Shown here in pieces: positions 1 to 8,706 of a stretch of DNA of 64,000 nucleotides. The stretch comes from GCA-2794515 sp033763335 (GTDB taxonomy: Bacteria; Chloroflexota; Anaerolineae; Aggregatilineales; Phototrophicaceae), in contig JANRKU010000016.1 of NCBI GenBank assembly GCA_033763335.1, positions 1 to 64,000 of the forward strand. The letters run 5' to 3'. Under the pieces are notes generated by a model that made no database searches, had not been told where the DNA came from, and saw nothing but the letters and a program-made list of their open reading frames with translations. Numbering within the stretch: position 1 is the first letter of the stretch; each line of letters starts with the position of its first letter. Both the position numbers and the translations under genes were made by a program.

Positions 1-903
1 CCCAGCGCGGGGCGTTCCAAAGAAGAACATGCCAAATCTGTGATTATTGAAGATGTTGAACTCAATCCAGAACGCGCCGTCTTAGATGTGGATTTGCTCT
101 ATCGTATTGGTATGGTACGCAGAGACCGTTCCCGCTTGAAAAAAGATAAGGGTATAAAGAAGGCGGATTTTCATTATCCACTGGCAGGACTCATCTATTG
201 CGCTCATTGCGAGCGATTAGCCATTCAAAACAACAATCCTAAACTTCGCTCTCGCTTGGGGGGCAAGTCACAGAAAATGTACCGCCATAAAGCAGGCGCA
301 TCTTGTGGGTGCAATCATCATTCTGTCATGAGCTATGAGATTGAGAGCGATTTTCTCCACCTGATAGAGTTATTAGATATAAAGGAAGAATATCTCCCCT
401 TATTGGTACAGTGGGCAATTGAACTCAATGAAGAAGCACCTCTACAAGATGAATCTGACTTTGAACAGAAGAAAGCGGAGGCTATCGCCATGTGTCAACG
501 CCGTATAGATGCCACCATCCATCTTTATGGCGAAGGTCGTCTTTCACGCGCTGATTATGAGCAACGCATTGAGCAGAGCGAGCGGGAATTAAATCTATGG
601 AAGACCCGTGCCAGCGACAAGCAAAAAATCACCATTGAACTGACCAAAGTGAAGGAAGTGATTCGGCAAACAGCTTCATTATGGCACGATTCCAGTGACC
701 AAGATAAGCGCGGTTTAGCACAAACAATATTCGATTACATAGTCTATGATTTGGATACTAAACAGATTGTTGGGTATAAACTCAAAGGCTGGGCAGAGCG
801 ATATATGACGTTGCGTGGGGCGCTTTATGAGGATTATAAACAAGAAGATTACAAAGGTACAAATGTGACCCCAACGGGATTCGAACCCGTGTATTCACCT
901 TGA
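1..903 (+). CDS. Large serine recombinase, C-terminal part (5' end outside window)
   Basis: Site-specific DNA recombinase of the large serine family, seen only from its C-terminal half; the reading frame is open to base 1, so the catalytic serine domain lies upstream of the window. Visible are the end of the recombinase domain, a zinc beta-ribbon (CAHC, then the Cys pair in ASCGC about 40 residues later) and a long charged helical stretch expected to be the coiled coil used in synapsis. The last 12 codons (TPTGFEPVYSP and neighbours) are the antisense translation of the 3' half of a tRNA-Glu gene, so the normal C-terminus was probably replaced or extended at an attachment site. It is the only mobile-element gene seen here and likely marks the right end of an integrated element. 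A GTG at 40 could be mistaken for a start, but the homology continues upstream of it. Confidence 0.88.
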   Translation, partial: PSAGRSKEEHAKSVIIEDVELNPERAVLDVDLLYRIGMVRRDRSRLKKDKGIKKADFHYPLAGLIYCAHCERLAIQNNNPKLRSRLGGKSQKMYRHKAGASCGCNHHSVMSYEIESDFLHLIELLDIKEEYLPLLVQWAIELNEEAPLQDESDFEQKKAEAIAMCQRRIDATIHLYGEGRLSRADYEQRIEQSERELNLWKTRASDKQKITIELTKVKEVIRQTASLWHDSSDQDKRGLAQTIFDYIVYDLDTKQIVGYKLKGWAERYMTLRGALYEDYKQEDYKGTNVTPTGFEPVYSP

Positions 904-937
904 AAGGGTGATGTCCTGACCGCTAGACGATGGGGCC
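866..937 (-). tRNA. tRNA-Glu (anticodon UUC)
   Basis: Reading the minus strand gives a complete 72-nt cloverleaf. The acceptor stem GGCCCCA pairs with TGGGGTC (one G-U), the T-arm carries GGTTCGAATCC, and the anticodon stem TCACC/GGTGA encloses the loop CTTTCAA with anticodon TTC. The discriminator base is A and no CCA is encoded. The 3' half overlaps the last 38 bases of the convergent recombinase gene, so the tRNA 3' end adjoins the element side. This fits integration into a tRNA gene that keeps the tRNA intact. Confidence 0.95.
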
Positions 938-1003
938 TTATTACTCACAACAGGGATAAGTATAGCAATTTTTTCCTATCAAGTCAAGTCTACATCTTGT
1001 GAT

Positions 1004-1378
1004 TTATGACACATTTGGTTGCAAGTACATCGCCAGTTTCATTCGCAATTCAACAATATTAATCGGCTTGCTCAGATAATCATCACAACCCGCCTCCAGT
1101 GCTTTTTCTCTATCCCCTACCATCGCATGGGCAGTGAGTGCAATAATAGGAATATGTGCAGAAATAGGGTTCTCCTTAATATGTTTTGCCGCTTCCCACC
1201 CATCCATCTGTGGCAACGACAAATCCATCAAAATTAAATTAGGTAATTCTGCGATTGCCTTCTCTACCCCTTCTATCCCATTAAGTGCCGTGATAACCTC
1301 GTATCGAAGCATCATCAATAAATCACTGATGAGCATCAAATTATCTCTGTTATCTTCAACAACCAATATCCGCACCAT
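1004..1378 (-). CDS. Single-domain response regulator (CheY-like receiver)
   Basis: A 124-residue receiver domain with no output domain. Visible landmarks are the acidic pocket in ILVVEDN near the N-terminus, the phospho-acceptor Asp in LILMDLSLPQMDG, the Thr of ALTAHAM and the Lys of YLSKPI, so the phosphorylation site is complete. The ATG at 1378 is preferred because GAGGAG lies 7 bases upstream; an upstream TTG would place this ribosome site inside the gene. It is the last gene of a run with two signal peptidases and a Cys-rich protein. No kinase lies next to it, so its partner is elsewhere. The hallmark motifs resemble DivK/SpdR-type receivers, but the cellular role cannot be read from sequence. 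Confidence 0.9.
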   Translation of the reverse strand: MVRILVVEDNRDNLMLISDLLMMLRYEVITALNGIEGVEKAIAELPNLILMDLSLPQMDGWEAAKHIKENPISAHIPIIALTAHAMVGDREKALEAGCDDYLSKPINIVELRMKLAMYLQPNVS

Positions 1379-1395
1379 AATGGCACTCCTCAAAA

Positions 1396-1668
1396 CTACA
1401 ATCGTGATGATTTCTTAAAGTTGATTTTTTTATCAGACGGAATATGTCCTAATGGCGCTATGTCTGGGGTTATTTCGGCAGATGGTTTGAGCAATGTATC
1501 GTACAAACTCAACACGCGATGGGGCAATTCATGATAGTCACACATATCACAGATATATATCTCGGTATTTGGCGCACAGAAAATGCTTTTTTGATACAAA
1601 CACACAAATGTCTGTTTTTGTAACCGGCACCGCCCCACCATACAACTGGGACATTCAAATGATTCCAT
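1396..1668 (-). CDS. Small Cys-rich protein, zinc-ribbon-like N-terminus
   Basis: A 90-residue protein opening with CPSC (residues 6-9), a further Cys at 14, then a CDMC pair at 40-43, a spacing compatible with a small zinc-binding fold such as the YgiT/MqsA-type finger. The remainder is hydrophilic and not recognised. The ATG at 1668 is chosen because GAGGCGG lies just upstream and because the longer frame overlaps lepB. It starts 10 bases after the lepB stop, so it is probably co-transcribed with the signal peptidases. Function unknown. Confidence 0.6.
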   Translation of the reverse strand: MESFECPSCMVGRCRLQKQTFVCLYQKSIFCAPNTEIYICDMCDYHELPHRVLSLYDTLLKPSAEITPDIAPLGHIPSDKKINFKKSSRL

Positions 1669-1678
1669 TATTCCGCCT

Positions 1679-2269
1679 CTAATCAGCATTAATTTGATGA
1701 ATAAACCCAATAGCATTGAGGGGCCAATACCGAAACAAGGCTTCTCCAATGACAGCACTATGCTTAACGGGTCCAAATTTACGTGAATCATTACTCACAT
1801 TGCGGTTGTCACCCATCAAAAAATATTCATCAGCACCCAATTGCCATGAATTATCACGGCATGAGCGTGTGCAAGGTTCTTTGATATACGGTTCGTCCAG
1901 CTTTACCCCATTGATATACACTTCTTTGTCGCGGATTTCGACCAATTCACCGGGCATCCCAACCACACGCTTGATGAGAGATGGGTCTCCTGGGTCAGAT
2001 TCTGGCGAATTGAATACGATAATATCACCGCGTTGTGGATTGCCTATCATATAGTTAACACGGCTGATGATGAGGCGCTGTCCTTCCACAAAGGTCGGCT
2101 CCATACTTCTCCCATGCACTTCAGAGCGAGGCAAAGCCAATTGCAAAATCACAAAGACCGCCACCAAAAAGACCACTGTGCTAATAATCTCTTTTATCCC
2201 TCTAAATTGACCCACTTTAGGGCGAGGTAATTTTTCGGTAACAGGTGATTCAGGTGTTGTCGTTTCCAT
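1679..2269 (-). CDS. lepB: Type I signal peptidase (second tandem copy)
   Basis: Membrane-bound serine protease that removes signal peptides from exported proteins. The 196-residue protein has a short cytoplasmic N-terminus, one membrane segment at about 30-46, the catalytic Ser in GRSMEPTF (about residue 55), the general-base Lys in LIKRVVGMPGE (about 100) and the conserved GDNRNVSNDSR box. A Cys pair in the CTRSCRD segment is shared with its neighbour. The ATG at 2269 is preferred over GTG 2284 because GTGAGG then serves as ribosome site. It directly follows a paralogue ending at 2285, and the two probably arose by tandem duplication. Confidence 0.92.
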   Translation of the reverse strand: METTTPESPVTEKLPRPKVGQFRGIKEIISTVVFLVAVFVILQLALPRSEVHGRSMEPTFVEGQRLIISRVNYMIGNPQRGDIIVFNSPESDPGDPSLIKRVVGMPGELVEIRDKEVYINGVKLDEPYIKEPCTRSCRDNSWQLGADEYFLMGDNRNVSNDSRKFGPVKHSAVIGEALFRYWPLNAIGFIHQINAD

Positions 2270-2284
2270 AAAAGTCATCCTCAC

Positions 2285-2893
2285 TTATGGTTTGGGAAAA
2301 TTAATGCTATCTACAATGCCCCAATCGGGGGGGGGCCAATAGCGAATGACCACCTCGCCCACAAAAAATTGGCGTTTGACCGCATTAAATGACCGCGAAT
2401 CGCTACTACGATTGCGATTATCCCCCATCACAAAATATTCATCAGCGCCCAATTCCAAAATTTTATCTGGGCAACTATATTGTGTACACGGCTCATTGAT
2501 ATATGGCTCATCTAGCTTTACGCCGTTCACATAAACAAACGTTTCGCGGATTTCGACTGTCTCACCGGGGAGACCAATAATCCGTTTGATATAATCTTCG
2601 CTAGGGGCATTGGGATAATGAAATACCACAATATCGCCACGTTGTGGGTCTGCCAATAAGTAATTCATACGGCTTATCAGCAACAATTGGTCATCCTGAA
2701 AAGTTGGCTCCATACTCGACCCACGCACCACAAAACGCACCGTAGACAGGTTCACTAGTGCATAAATCGCGCCAATGAGGACAATCAAATCGAGCATTTC
2801 ACGCATGGCACTCCATCTGCCCAAACGGGGACGTGGCACACGAGTGGGGGTAGTAGAGGGTTGGATAGGTTGAATGGGTTGTATCTCTGACAA
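2285..2893 (-). CDS. lepB: Type I signal peptidase (first tandem copy)
   Basis: Signal peptidase I paralogue of 202 residues: Pro-rich N-terminus, membrane helix at about 31-50, catalytic Ser in GSSMEPTF (about 60), catalytic Lys in YIKRIIGLPGE (about 103) and the GDNRNRSSDSR box. The start is TTG at 2893 with AGGCG about 8 bases upstream. Near the 3' end a run of nine C residues on the coding strand encodes Pro-Pro-Pro in RYWPPPDWG; slippage there would alter only the last 15 or so residues, downstream of all catalytic motifs. It heads a four-gene minus-strand run. Confidence 0.92.
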   Translation of the reverse strand: MSEIQPIQPIQPSTTPTRVPRPRLGRWSAMREMLDLIVLIGAIYALVNLSTVRFVVRGSSMEPTFQDDQLLLISRMNYLLADPQRGDIVVFHYPNAPSEDYIKRIIGLPGETVEIRETFVYVNGVKLDEPYINEPCTQYSCPDKILELGADEYFVMGDNRNRSSDSRSFNAVKRQFFVGEVVIRYWPPPDWGIVDSINFPKP

Positions 2894-3078
2894 TATAATT
2901 CGCCTAACAAGTTGTCTCTGGTCTAATATTGATTATAAGGGGCATTATAATAATTGTGCATAGCCAATCTGTATGGTCACACCTTTTATCATCTTAATGA
3001 TACGTGATGTCGCTACTTGACAAATTATCTTATTACACTGATAATCCCTATAGGCTTAATCAGGAAAATAATATTTAT

Positions 3079-3480
3079 ATGAAACTAACATCGCGCAGTG
3101 AATATGCCCTTTTAGCACTTGTATTTTTATCTCGATTGGCAAACGAAGAATTTGTTTCAGTAGAAAAAATTGCCACCGCACAAGGGATTCCACCCAAATT
3201 TTTAGAGCAAATCCTCTTAACCCTCAAACGGGCGCATTATGTCCAAAGTTTGAAGGGACAGCGTGGTGGGTATCGGCTTGCCAAAGAACCAAATGAAATC
3301 ACACTAGCAGAAGTCATCCGTTTGCTCGATGGACCACTTGCCCCAACAGAATCGGTCAGCAAATATTTCTATGAACCCACCCCAATCGAAAAAGAGCCAA
3401 AGCTGATTCAAACATTTATTGAAATTCGTGATTGCATCCTCAGCAAATTAGAACATACCACCCTAGCAGATATTAACTAA
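3079..3480 (+). CDS. Rrf2-family transcriptional regulator
   Basis: A 133-residue winged-helix DNA-binding protein. The family opening MKLTSRSEYALLAL, the recognition-helix region IPPKFLEQILLTLKRA and the wing GQRGGYRLA are all present. The three cysteines that hold the iron-sulfur cluster in IscR or NsrR are absent (only one Cys, near the C-terminus), so a CymR/YwnA-type or other cluster-free role is more likely. The ATG at 3079 fits the family N-terminus; the frame is open further upstream without a conserved sequence. It converges on der across a short terminator. The target genes are not evident. Confidence 0.88.
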   Translation: MKLTSRSEYALLALVFLSRLANEEFVSVEKIATAQGIPPKFLEQILLTLKRAHYVQSLKGQRGGYRLAKEPNEITLAEVIRLLDGPLAPTESVSKYFYEPTPIEKEPKLIQTFIEIRDCILSKLEHTTLADIN

Positions 3481-3512
3481 CTCCCATCGATTATCAAAAA
3501 ATAGGTTAAAAA

Positions 3513-3527
3513 GGGCGCAATGCGCCC
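3513..3527 (-). terminator. Terminator of der
   Basis: On the minus strand a GGGCGC/GCGCCC stem with a three-base loop begins at the der stop codon and is followed by TTTTTAACC and a second T run. It lies between the convergent Rrf2 and der genes. Confidence 0.65.
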
Positions 3528-4897
3528 TAATCGTCACCTTCACGTTGGCGGAAGCTAATCCGAATCGGCGTGCCTTCAAATGGGAAGGCTTGGCGTAATT
3601 GGTTTTCCAAATAACGCCGATAGCTAAAATGCACCAATTCCTTATCATTGACATGCAACAGGAATAATGGCGGTGCAGTAGCGACTTGTGTCCCAAAATA
3701 GATTTTGAGGCGTTTTGTCCCTTTGAGGGGGGCAGGATGTTTTTGGATGGCTTCGCGGATGACACGATTGACTTCTGATGTTTGCAAGCGGAAATGACGC
3801 GCCTCATAGACCCGATTTGCCACCTCCAAAACCTCATGAATCCGTTGCCCTGTCAATGCGCTGATGAACAACACAGGGGCATAGGGGATAAAATGCAGGC
3901 GTTCTCTTGCCTTATCCCGAAAATCATTGATGGTGTTGCTATCTTTTTCGAGCGTATCCCATTTATTAAAGACAATCACAAGGCTTTTGTATTCATCCAA
4001 AATATACCCCGCGATATGCTCATCTTGTTCGGTGATACCTTCTTCGCTATCTATCATCAACACGGCGACATCGCACCGTTCAATGGCATTAAACGCACGT
4101 ATCACGCTAAATTTTTCGACACCTGGTTCAATCGAGCCACGCTTGCGAATCCCCGCCGTATCAATCAGCGTTAGGTCTTCTCCGTGCCATTTGAGTTTGG
4201 TATCTATCGAGTCGCGGGTTGTGCCTGCAATCGGACTCACAATGACCCGTTCTTCGCCCAAAAGATGATTCACCAGCGTGCTTTTGCCCGCATTCGGGCG
4301 ACCCACAATGGCAATTTTGAGATGGTCATCATCATCATCAGAAAAATCATATTCAATATCATGCAAGGCTTTCACCACAGCATCCAACAAATCGCCCGTA
4401 CCCACACCATGAATGGCGCTGATAGCGAATACTTCCCCTACCCCAAGCGCATAAAATTCGATGGCGGCATCCATTTTTTGCAGGGTATCGGCTTTATTCG
4501 CCGCCACCAGAACAGGCTTATTGGTACGACGCAAAATTTGACCGATTTCTTCATCTGCCGCCGTCACACCGTGCATGGCATCCACCACCATAATCACCAA
4601 ATCGGCTTCTTGGATGGCGAGCATGGCTTGTGCTTTAATTTGTGCCACAAAATCAATGCTACCCTCTGCCAATGGGCGCGTATCGCGCGTGTTCTTAGGC
4701 TGATAAATTTCGATACCGCCTGTATCTACCACATGAAAGTTAATACCGCCCCAAAACGATTCTGAGATGATTCTATCACGAGTCGTACCGGGTATATCAT
4801 CAATGACAGCCAATCGTTCCCCGATTAGCCGATTAAACAATGTACTTTTACCCACGTTGGGTCTTCCAACAAGGGCAATGACTGGTTTTCTAGACAT
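3527..4897 (-). CDS. der: Ribosome biogenesis GTPase Der (EngA)
   Basis: Essential tandem GTPase acting in maturation of the 50S ribosomal subunit. The 456-residue protein has two G domains, with P-loops GRPNVGKST at 11-19 and GRPNAGKST at about 199-207, switch motifs PGTTRD and AGTTRD, and NKAD and NKWD base-recognition motifs, followed by the C-terminal KH-like domain. An acidic linker of five Asp residues (about 187-191) separates the G domains. Length and order are standard. It is transcribed divergently from the membrane protein at 4960. Confidence 0.97.
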   Translation of the reverse strand: MSRKPVIALVGRPNVGKSTLFNRLIGERLAVIDDIPGTTRDRIISESFWGGINFHVVDTGGIEIYQPKNTRDTRPLAEGSIDFVAQIKAQAMLAIQEADLVIMVVDAMHGVTAADEEIGQILRRTNKPVLVAANKADTLQKMDAAIEFYALGVGEVFAISAIHGVGTGDLLDAVVKALHDIEYDFSDDDDDHLKIAIVGRPNAGKSTLVNHLLGEERVIVSPIAGTTRDSIDTKLKWHGEDLTLIDTAGIRKRGSIEPGVEKFSVIRAFNAIERCDVAVLMIDSEEGITEQDEHIAGYILDEYKSLVIVFNKWDTLEKDSNTINDFRDKARERLHFIPYAPVLFISALTGQRIHEVLEVANRVYEARHFRLQTSEVNRVIREAIQKHPAPLKGTKRLKIYFGTQVATAPPLFLLHVNDKELVHFSYRRYLENQLRQAFPFEGTPIRISFRQREGDD

Positions 4898-4959
4898 TTT
4901 TTGCTATTCTTTCTCACATAATTGGTGAGATATTATATCAAATAGTGAAGGGAATTGGC

Positions 4960-7326
4960 ATGGTCGCAATTTTAGGCGCATACGCCGTTTTGGGAGCAGG
5001 ATTTATCGGGCTTGGCACGATAGGCTATCGGCTCATAGATAAAACCCGCTTCTCACCCACATGGGCATTTTGGCTAGGATGGGGCATCACCATCGCCACC
5101 GCCCAAATTTGGCATTTTTTCATGCCTATCAACGATAACTTACGATTATTTTTGTTGGGGATTGCATGTGCAAGCCTGCTCATCAATCACAAACTCCTCA
5201 TAGGGGCGCTATTGCCCATCAGTAGGCAAAAAATCGTCTGGTTAGTGATAACCATCCTCATCGGACTCTATAGCGCCAACCGCGCCACCTATAGCACCGC
5301 CGATTATACCGCCTTCGGCTTTGATACAGGCTTCTATCACCTACCCGTCATTGAATGGTTTAATCAACATCCTGTGGTCATCGGGTTAGCCAATGTGCAT
5401 ACCCGTTTTGGCTTTAGCAACGCTTATTTTTTATATGGGGCGTTGGTCAATTGGGAAAATTTCGCAGGAAAACCGTATTTGGTGATGAACAGTTTGCTCT
5501 ACGTGGTATTTTTATCACAAACCGCATGGAGCATCATCACCATTGTGAGCAAACAGGAAAAACAACCTGAACACATCTTTCGCGTTTTATGCTTACCATT
5601 CGTCCTCATGTGGTTATTTTGGCGTTCAGCAGAAGGCTTAGGCGTATCATCCACATCCAATGATGTACCCATTTTCATGCTCGGTATTTTATTGGGTGGG
5701 CGACTACTCGGCATGATAGAAGCACGCGATACCCGCCTGATAGAGTTATGGACGATATGCCTGTTGGTATGTGTTGGCATCGCGGTTAAATTCAGCTTTG
5801 TGGTGCTTGGTGGCGGATTATTATTGGTAGCAGGATTGCTCTTTATCGGGCAGAAAAAGCATATTGGGGTGGCGCTCATGGGGAGCATCGCTATTGGTGC
5901 GCTGATTCTCATCCCCATGATGAGTCGCTCCGTCATCATGACAGGCTATCCGTTATATCCCCTCGCCATTGGCAAATTCGATGTGGATTGGCGCATTAAT
6001 CCACAAACCGCGTTGTATGAATCGGAGCATATCCAGACCTTTGGGCGTGTATTGGGTGATACACCCATGTATGATACCCTCATCAATAACCCCAACAGCG
6101 AATGGCTCATTTTTTGGCTAGAAAAATCAGCGCGTGATTATCCTGTATTTTTTTATACACCCCTTATATTAGGCATCGTAGGGTTTCTCACCATCATCCT
6201 CAAGCGCAAAATCCGCCCTATAGAACTATCTTTTGTGGGTATTATCGCCATCAGCATTGCCTTTTGGTTCATCAGCGCCCCATTATGGCGACTCTCTGGC
6301 GGGGTAACATGGCTATTTGGTGCAGGATTGGTCGCCATTGGGCTAAGACGTTTTTATAAACCCATCACCCTATTGTTGCTCATCGGGATGTGTGCCTTTG
6401 TGCTGATAGATGGCACAAATAACCGTGAATTCACCTTTGACCTTGTAACGGGTGAGCAACCCACACCCATTCAATGGGTAGAACCCTCACAAACCTATTT
6501 TGGGCTAACCGTCAATGTATCACAAGATTGGCTATGCTGGGATTATGCCTTGCCCTGTGTCCCCAAACAACATTATTCTCCTCTGCTCAAAGAACGGGCA
6601 GAGGGTGGTTATCAATTGCCGAGCTATGCTGTGTTATTTAACCCTGCTACCCGTCAAATTTTATTGGTGATGGATACCCTAGAAGCAGTTGCATTGGATG
6701 AAACCACATCTCTCACTGCCACGCTCACCCCTCTGAACGCCGATTTTACGCCAATGACCAATACACCGCCTGAGAATGTGTTTAATGACTACACGAAAGA
6801 AATAATGCCTATATCACTCGAAAATCGGAATAATTTCCCGACGACACTCCAAATGGGCATAATAGAATTACCCATTTTGCCAGATGGGCTATATGCCCTC
6901 ATAGGCGAATGGAATGGCGCACAATCGGCATTGGCTGATGTGTGGCAAATCCGCAATTTTCGGTTTGGCGATAATCTACAAATCACCGATGCGATTTTAC
7001 GCCGTGATGAAAATCGGGTCATTGTGCAATTGGTCGGTGTGCCATTACGCGCCATCCCCACCCGTTATCATGTGGCGATATGGCTACGTGGGGAATCTGG
7101 TGAATTTCAGATGGATGTGAGTCCCACTATCCCCACACATGATTGGGGCTTAGATGGGCGCTATGATATTTCTGCCCAATTTGGTAATTTGCCACGCGGA
7201 ACATATAGCCTCTCGGTAGTCTGGTATGATGTTTATGATGCTAATTTATCGCGTTTGAAAGGGTACGATGCGGATGATGTGCCATTGGGGGAAGATGTGG
7301 TGCTTATAAAAGATATGGATTTATGA
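4960..7326 (+). CDS. Large polytopic membrane protein (LIC_10190-like)
   Basis: A 788-residue protein with roughly 12 hydrophobic segments in the first 500 residues and a soluble C-terminal part of about 250 residues that looks beta-rich. The segment TGFYHLPVIEWFNQHPVVIG followed by HTRFGFSNAYF resembles the LIC_10190 family, which is distantly related to membrane glycosyltransferases such as GT39/PMT; this is family recall rather than a search. The ATG at 4960 has GAAGGGA upstream, whereas the longer GTG start at 4945 has no ribosome site. It may act in envelope polysaccharide or glycan transfer; the substrate is unknown. Confidence 0.6.
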   Translation: MVAILGAYAVLGAGFIGLGTIGYRLIDKTRFSPTWAFWLGWGITIATAQIWHFFMPINDNLRLFLLGIACASLLINHKLLIGALLPISRQKIVWLVITILIGLYSANRATYSTADYTAFGFDTGFYHLPVIEWFNQHPVVIGLANVHTRFGFSNAYFLYGALVNWENFAGKPYLVMNSLLYVVFLSQTAWSIITIVSKQEKQPEHIFRVLCLPFVLMWLFWRSAEGLGVSSTSNDVPIFMLGILLGGRLLGMIEARDTRLIELWTICLLVCVGIAVKFSFVVLGGGLLLVAGLLFIGQKKHIGVALMGSIAIGALILIPMMSRSVIMTGYPLYPLAIGKFDVDWRINPQTALYESEHIQTFGRVLGDTPMYDTLINNPNSEWLIFWLEKSARDYPVFFYTPLILGIVGFLTIILKRKIRPIELSFVGIIAISIAFWFISAPLWRLSGGVTWLFGAGLVAIGLRRFYKPITLLLLIGMCAFVLIDGTNNREFTFDLVTGEQPTPIQWVEPSQTYFGLTVNVSQDWLCWDYALPCVPKQHYSPLLKERAEGGYQLPSYAVLFNPATRQILLVMDTLEAVALDETTSLTATLTPLNADFTPMTNTPPENVFNDYTKEIMPISLENRNNFPTTLQMGIIELPILPDGLYALIGEWNGAQSALADVWQIRNFRFGDNLQITDAILRRDENRVIVQLVGVPLRAIPTRYHVAIWLRGESGEFQMDVSPTIPTHDWGLDGRYDISAQFGNLPRGTYSLSVVWYDVYDANLSRLKGYDADDVPLGEDVVLIKDMDL

Positions 7327-7345
7327 GTAGAGACATAATAAGCAT

Positions 7346-7373
7346 GTATGGGCTTGCCATGGCAAGCCCGTAC
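7346..7373. repeat. 28-bp palindrome, GGCTTGCCATGGCAAGCC family
   Basis: Inverted repeat with halves GTATGGGCTTGCCA and TGGCAAGCCCGTAC (one mismatch). It sits between two convergent genes and can form a strong hairpin from either strand. Related copies occur at 37913-37940 and 58498-58525. Confidence 0.85.
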
Positions 7374-7374
7374 A

Positions 7375-8706
7375 TCATGGCGAAGGGGTTGCAGTATTTT
7401 CTGCCGTTGGCATAGATGTGTTTTCTGGCGTAATTTCGGGTATAGCGGTTGGTGTGGCTTCTGCATCAGAAGAGAGTATCACCGTCAAATTAGTAGGTAA
7501 AATCGAAATATCCTGCGCCAAAATATCACTACGACCACTGGCAATTTGGGGGACAGTGTCATATGTGCCTGCACCCTTGCCATTCATATCCACAATAATA
7601 CGAATATCTGTCGCCGTCATGGTGTCCAGAATCGTCTGCGCCCCTGTGACCAATGCGGTCACTTTATCGGGAATCAGGCGCGGGGTCAACCCCTCTGCCA
7701 CGCCAATTATATCCACCGTCACATTATCAAATTGACGGGTGGTGGTTTGGGCATCAATATTGACCAAAACTGTCACCAATGGGTTGCCCAATACAGATAG
7801 TGCCACATCATCTGGCAAAACAAGCGGTACTTGAACCTCAAAATCGGCAGTTTGACCGCTTAAATCAATCAATTGGGTGCGGAGTGTGTCGGGCAAATTG
7901 GCTAAATTTTGTGGTGAACCAATCACAAATACGGTTTGTGGGTCATAACTCACCGATATAATCACATATCCGGGCGTGAGGGTTTGTGTATCCAAATCGG
8001 GCGCAATTGCCAATTCTCGTAAATCATCGCGCCGACGAATTTCGACCACCGTCTGTACCATTTGCGGGTCTAATATGACATCATTCACGGTGCGCCCATC
8101 GGCATCTACAGGCACAAGGCGAATATCACCTGTATAGGTTTCGCGTTGGGCGCTCAAATCTAAAACAGCACGCGCCGCCACCACTTGTTGCACACGGCTC
8201 GATGCACCACTAACACTGACGGTTTGAATGTTAAATTGTGGCTCTGTGCGGGTAAAATTGGTCGGTGGCTCATTCGTATCTGCGATAAATGCCACCACAG
8301 GCACAGATTGCGATTGCATTTCCTCTATGGTGACTGTAATTTGGCGCGGTTGGGTATCGGCAATGGCTCGCCGCGAAATATCCGTTTGGAGTTCAATAGT
8401 ATGTGTTCCAGCAGGGAGTCCGCGCAAATCGGCTCGCACAATAATATCTTCGCGGGAAAGGATATTGATGATAGATTGTGAACTGCGTACCGTGACTTGT
8501 GCATAGCGAGTCGCTTGCTCAATCAACAACATGCCTTCATCTAATTCCACCAAAATTGGCACTTGAGTATACCCACGTTCAATGATGGGGTCAGATTGGG
8601 TGCTTGATGATACCCAAATAAAAAAGGCGAGTCCCAACGAGGCTAAAAACCATACGATATTATTGACGAGGGGATTCGGAATCCATGTAGATTGAGTCGT
8701 TCTCAT
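7375..8706 (-). CDS. cdaR: YbbR-domain regulator of diadenylate cyclase (CdaR)
   Basis: A 443-residue extracytoplasmic protein anchored by one N-terminal membrane segment (about residues 15-36), followed by about four YbbR-like beta domains and a Pro/Thr-rich tail. In other bacteria CdaR binds and modulates the membrane diadenylate cyclase CdaA. The ATG at 8706 overlaps the cdaA stop (ATGA), indicating translational coupling. The downstream glmM found in Firmicutes operons is missing. Confidence 0.85.
   Translation of the reverse strand: MRTTQSTWIPNPLVNNIVWFLASLGLAFFIWVSSSTQSDPIIERGYTQVPILVELDEGMLLIEQATRYAQVTVRSSQSIINILSREDIIVRADLRGLPAGTHTIELQTDISRRAIADTQPRQITVTIEEMQSQSVPVVAFIADTNEPPTNFTRTEPQFNIQTVSVSGASSRVQQVVAARAVLDLSAQRETYTGDIRLVPVDADGRTVNDVILDPQMVQTVVEIRRRDDLRELAIAPDLDTQTLTPGYVIISVSYDPQTVFVIGSPQNLANLPDTLRTQLIDLSGQTADFEVQVPLVLPDDVALSVLGNPLVTVLVNIDAQTTTRQFDNVTVDIIGVAEGLTPRLIPDKVTALVTGAQTILDTMTATDIRIIVDMNGKGAGTYDTVPQIASGRSDILAQDISILPTNLTVILSSDAEATPTAIPEITPENTSMPTAENTATPSP

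Noticed and set aside
860..903. Conserved-looking TPTGFEPV peptide at the recombinase C-terminus
   Set aside because: It is the translation of the antisense tRNA-Glu sequence, a well-known artefact, and not a protein motif.
3782..4765. Long plus-strand open frames opposite der
   Set aside because: They mirror the codon structure of der, have no ribosome site and no recognisable protein.
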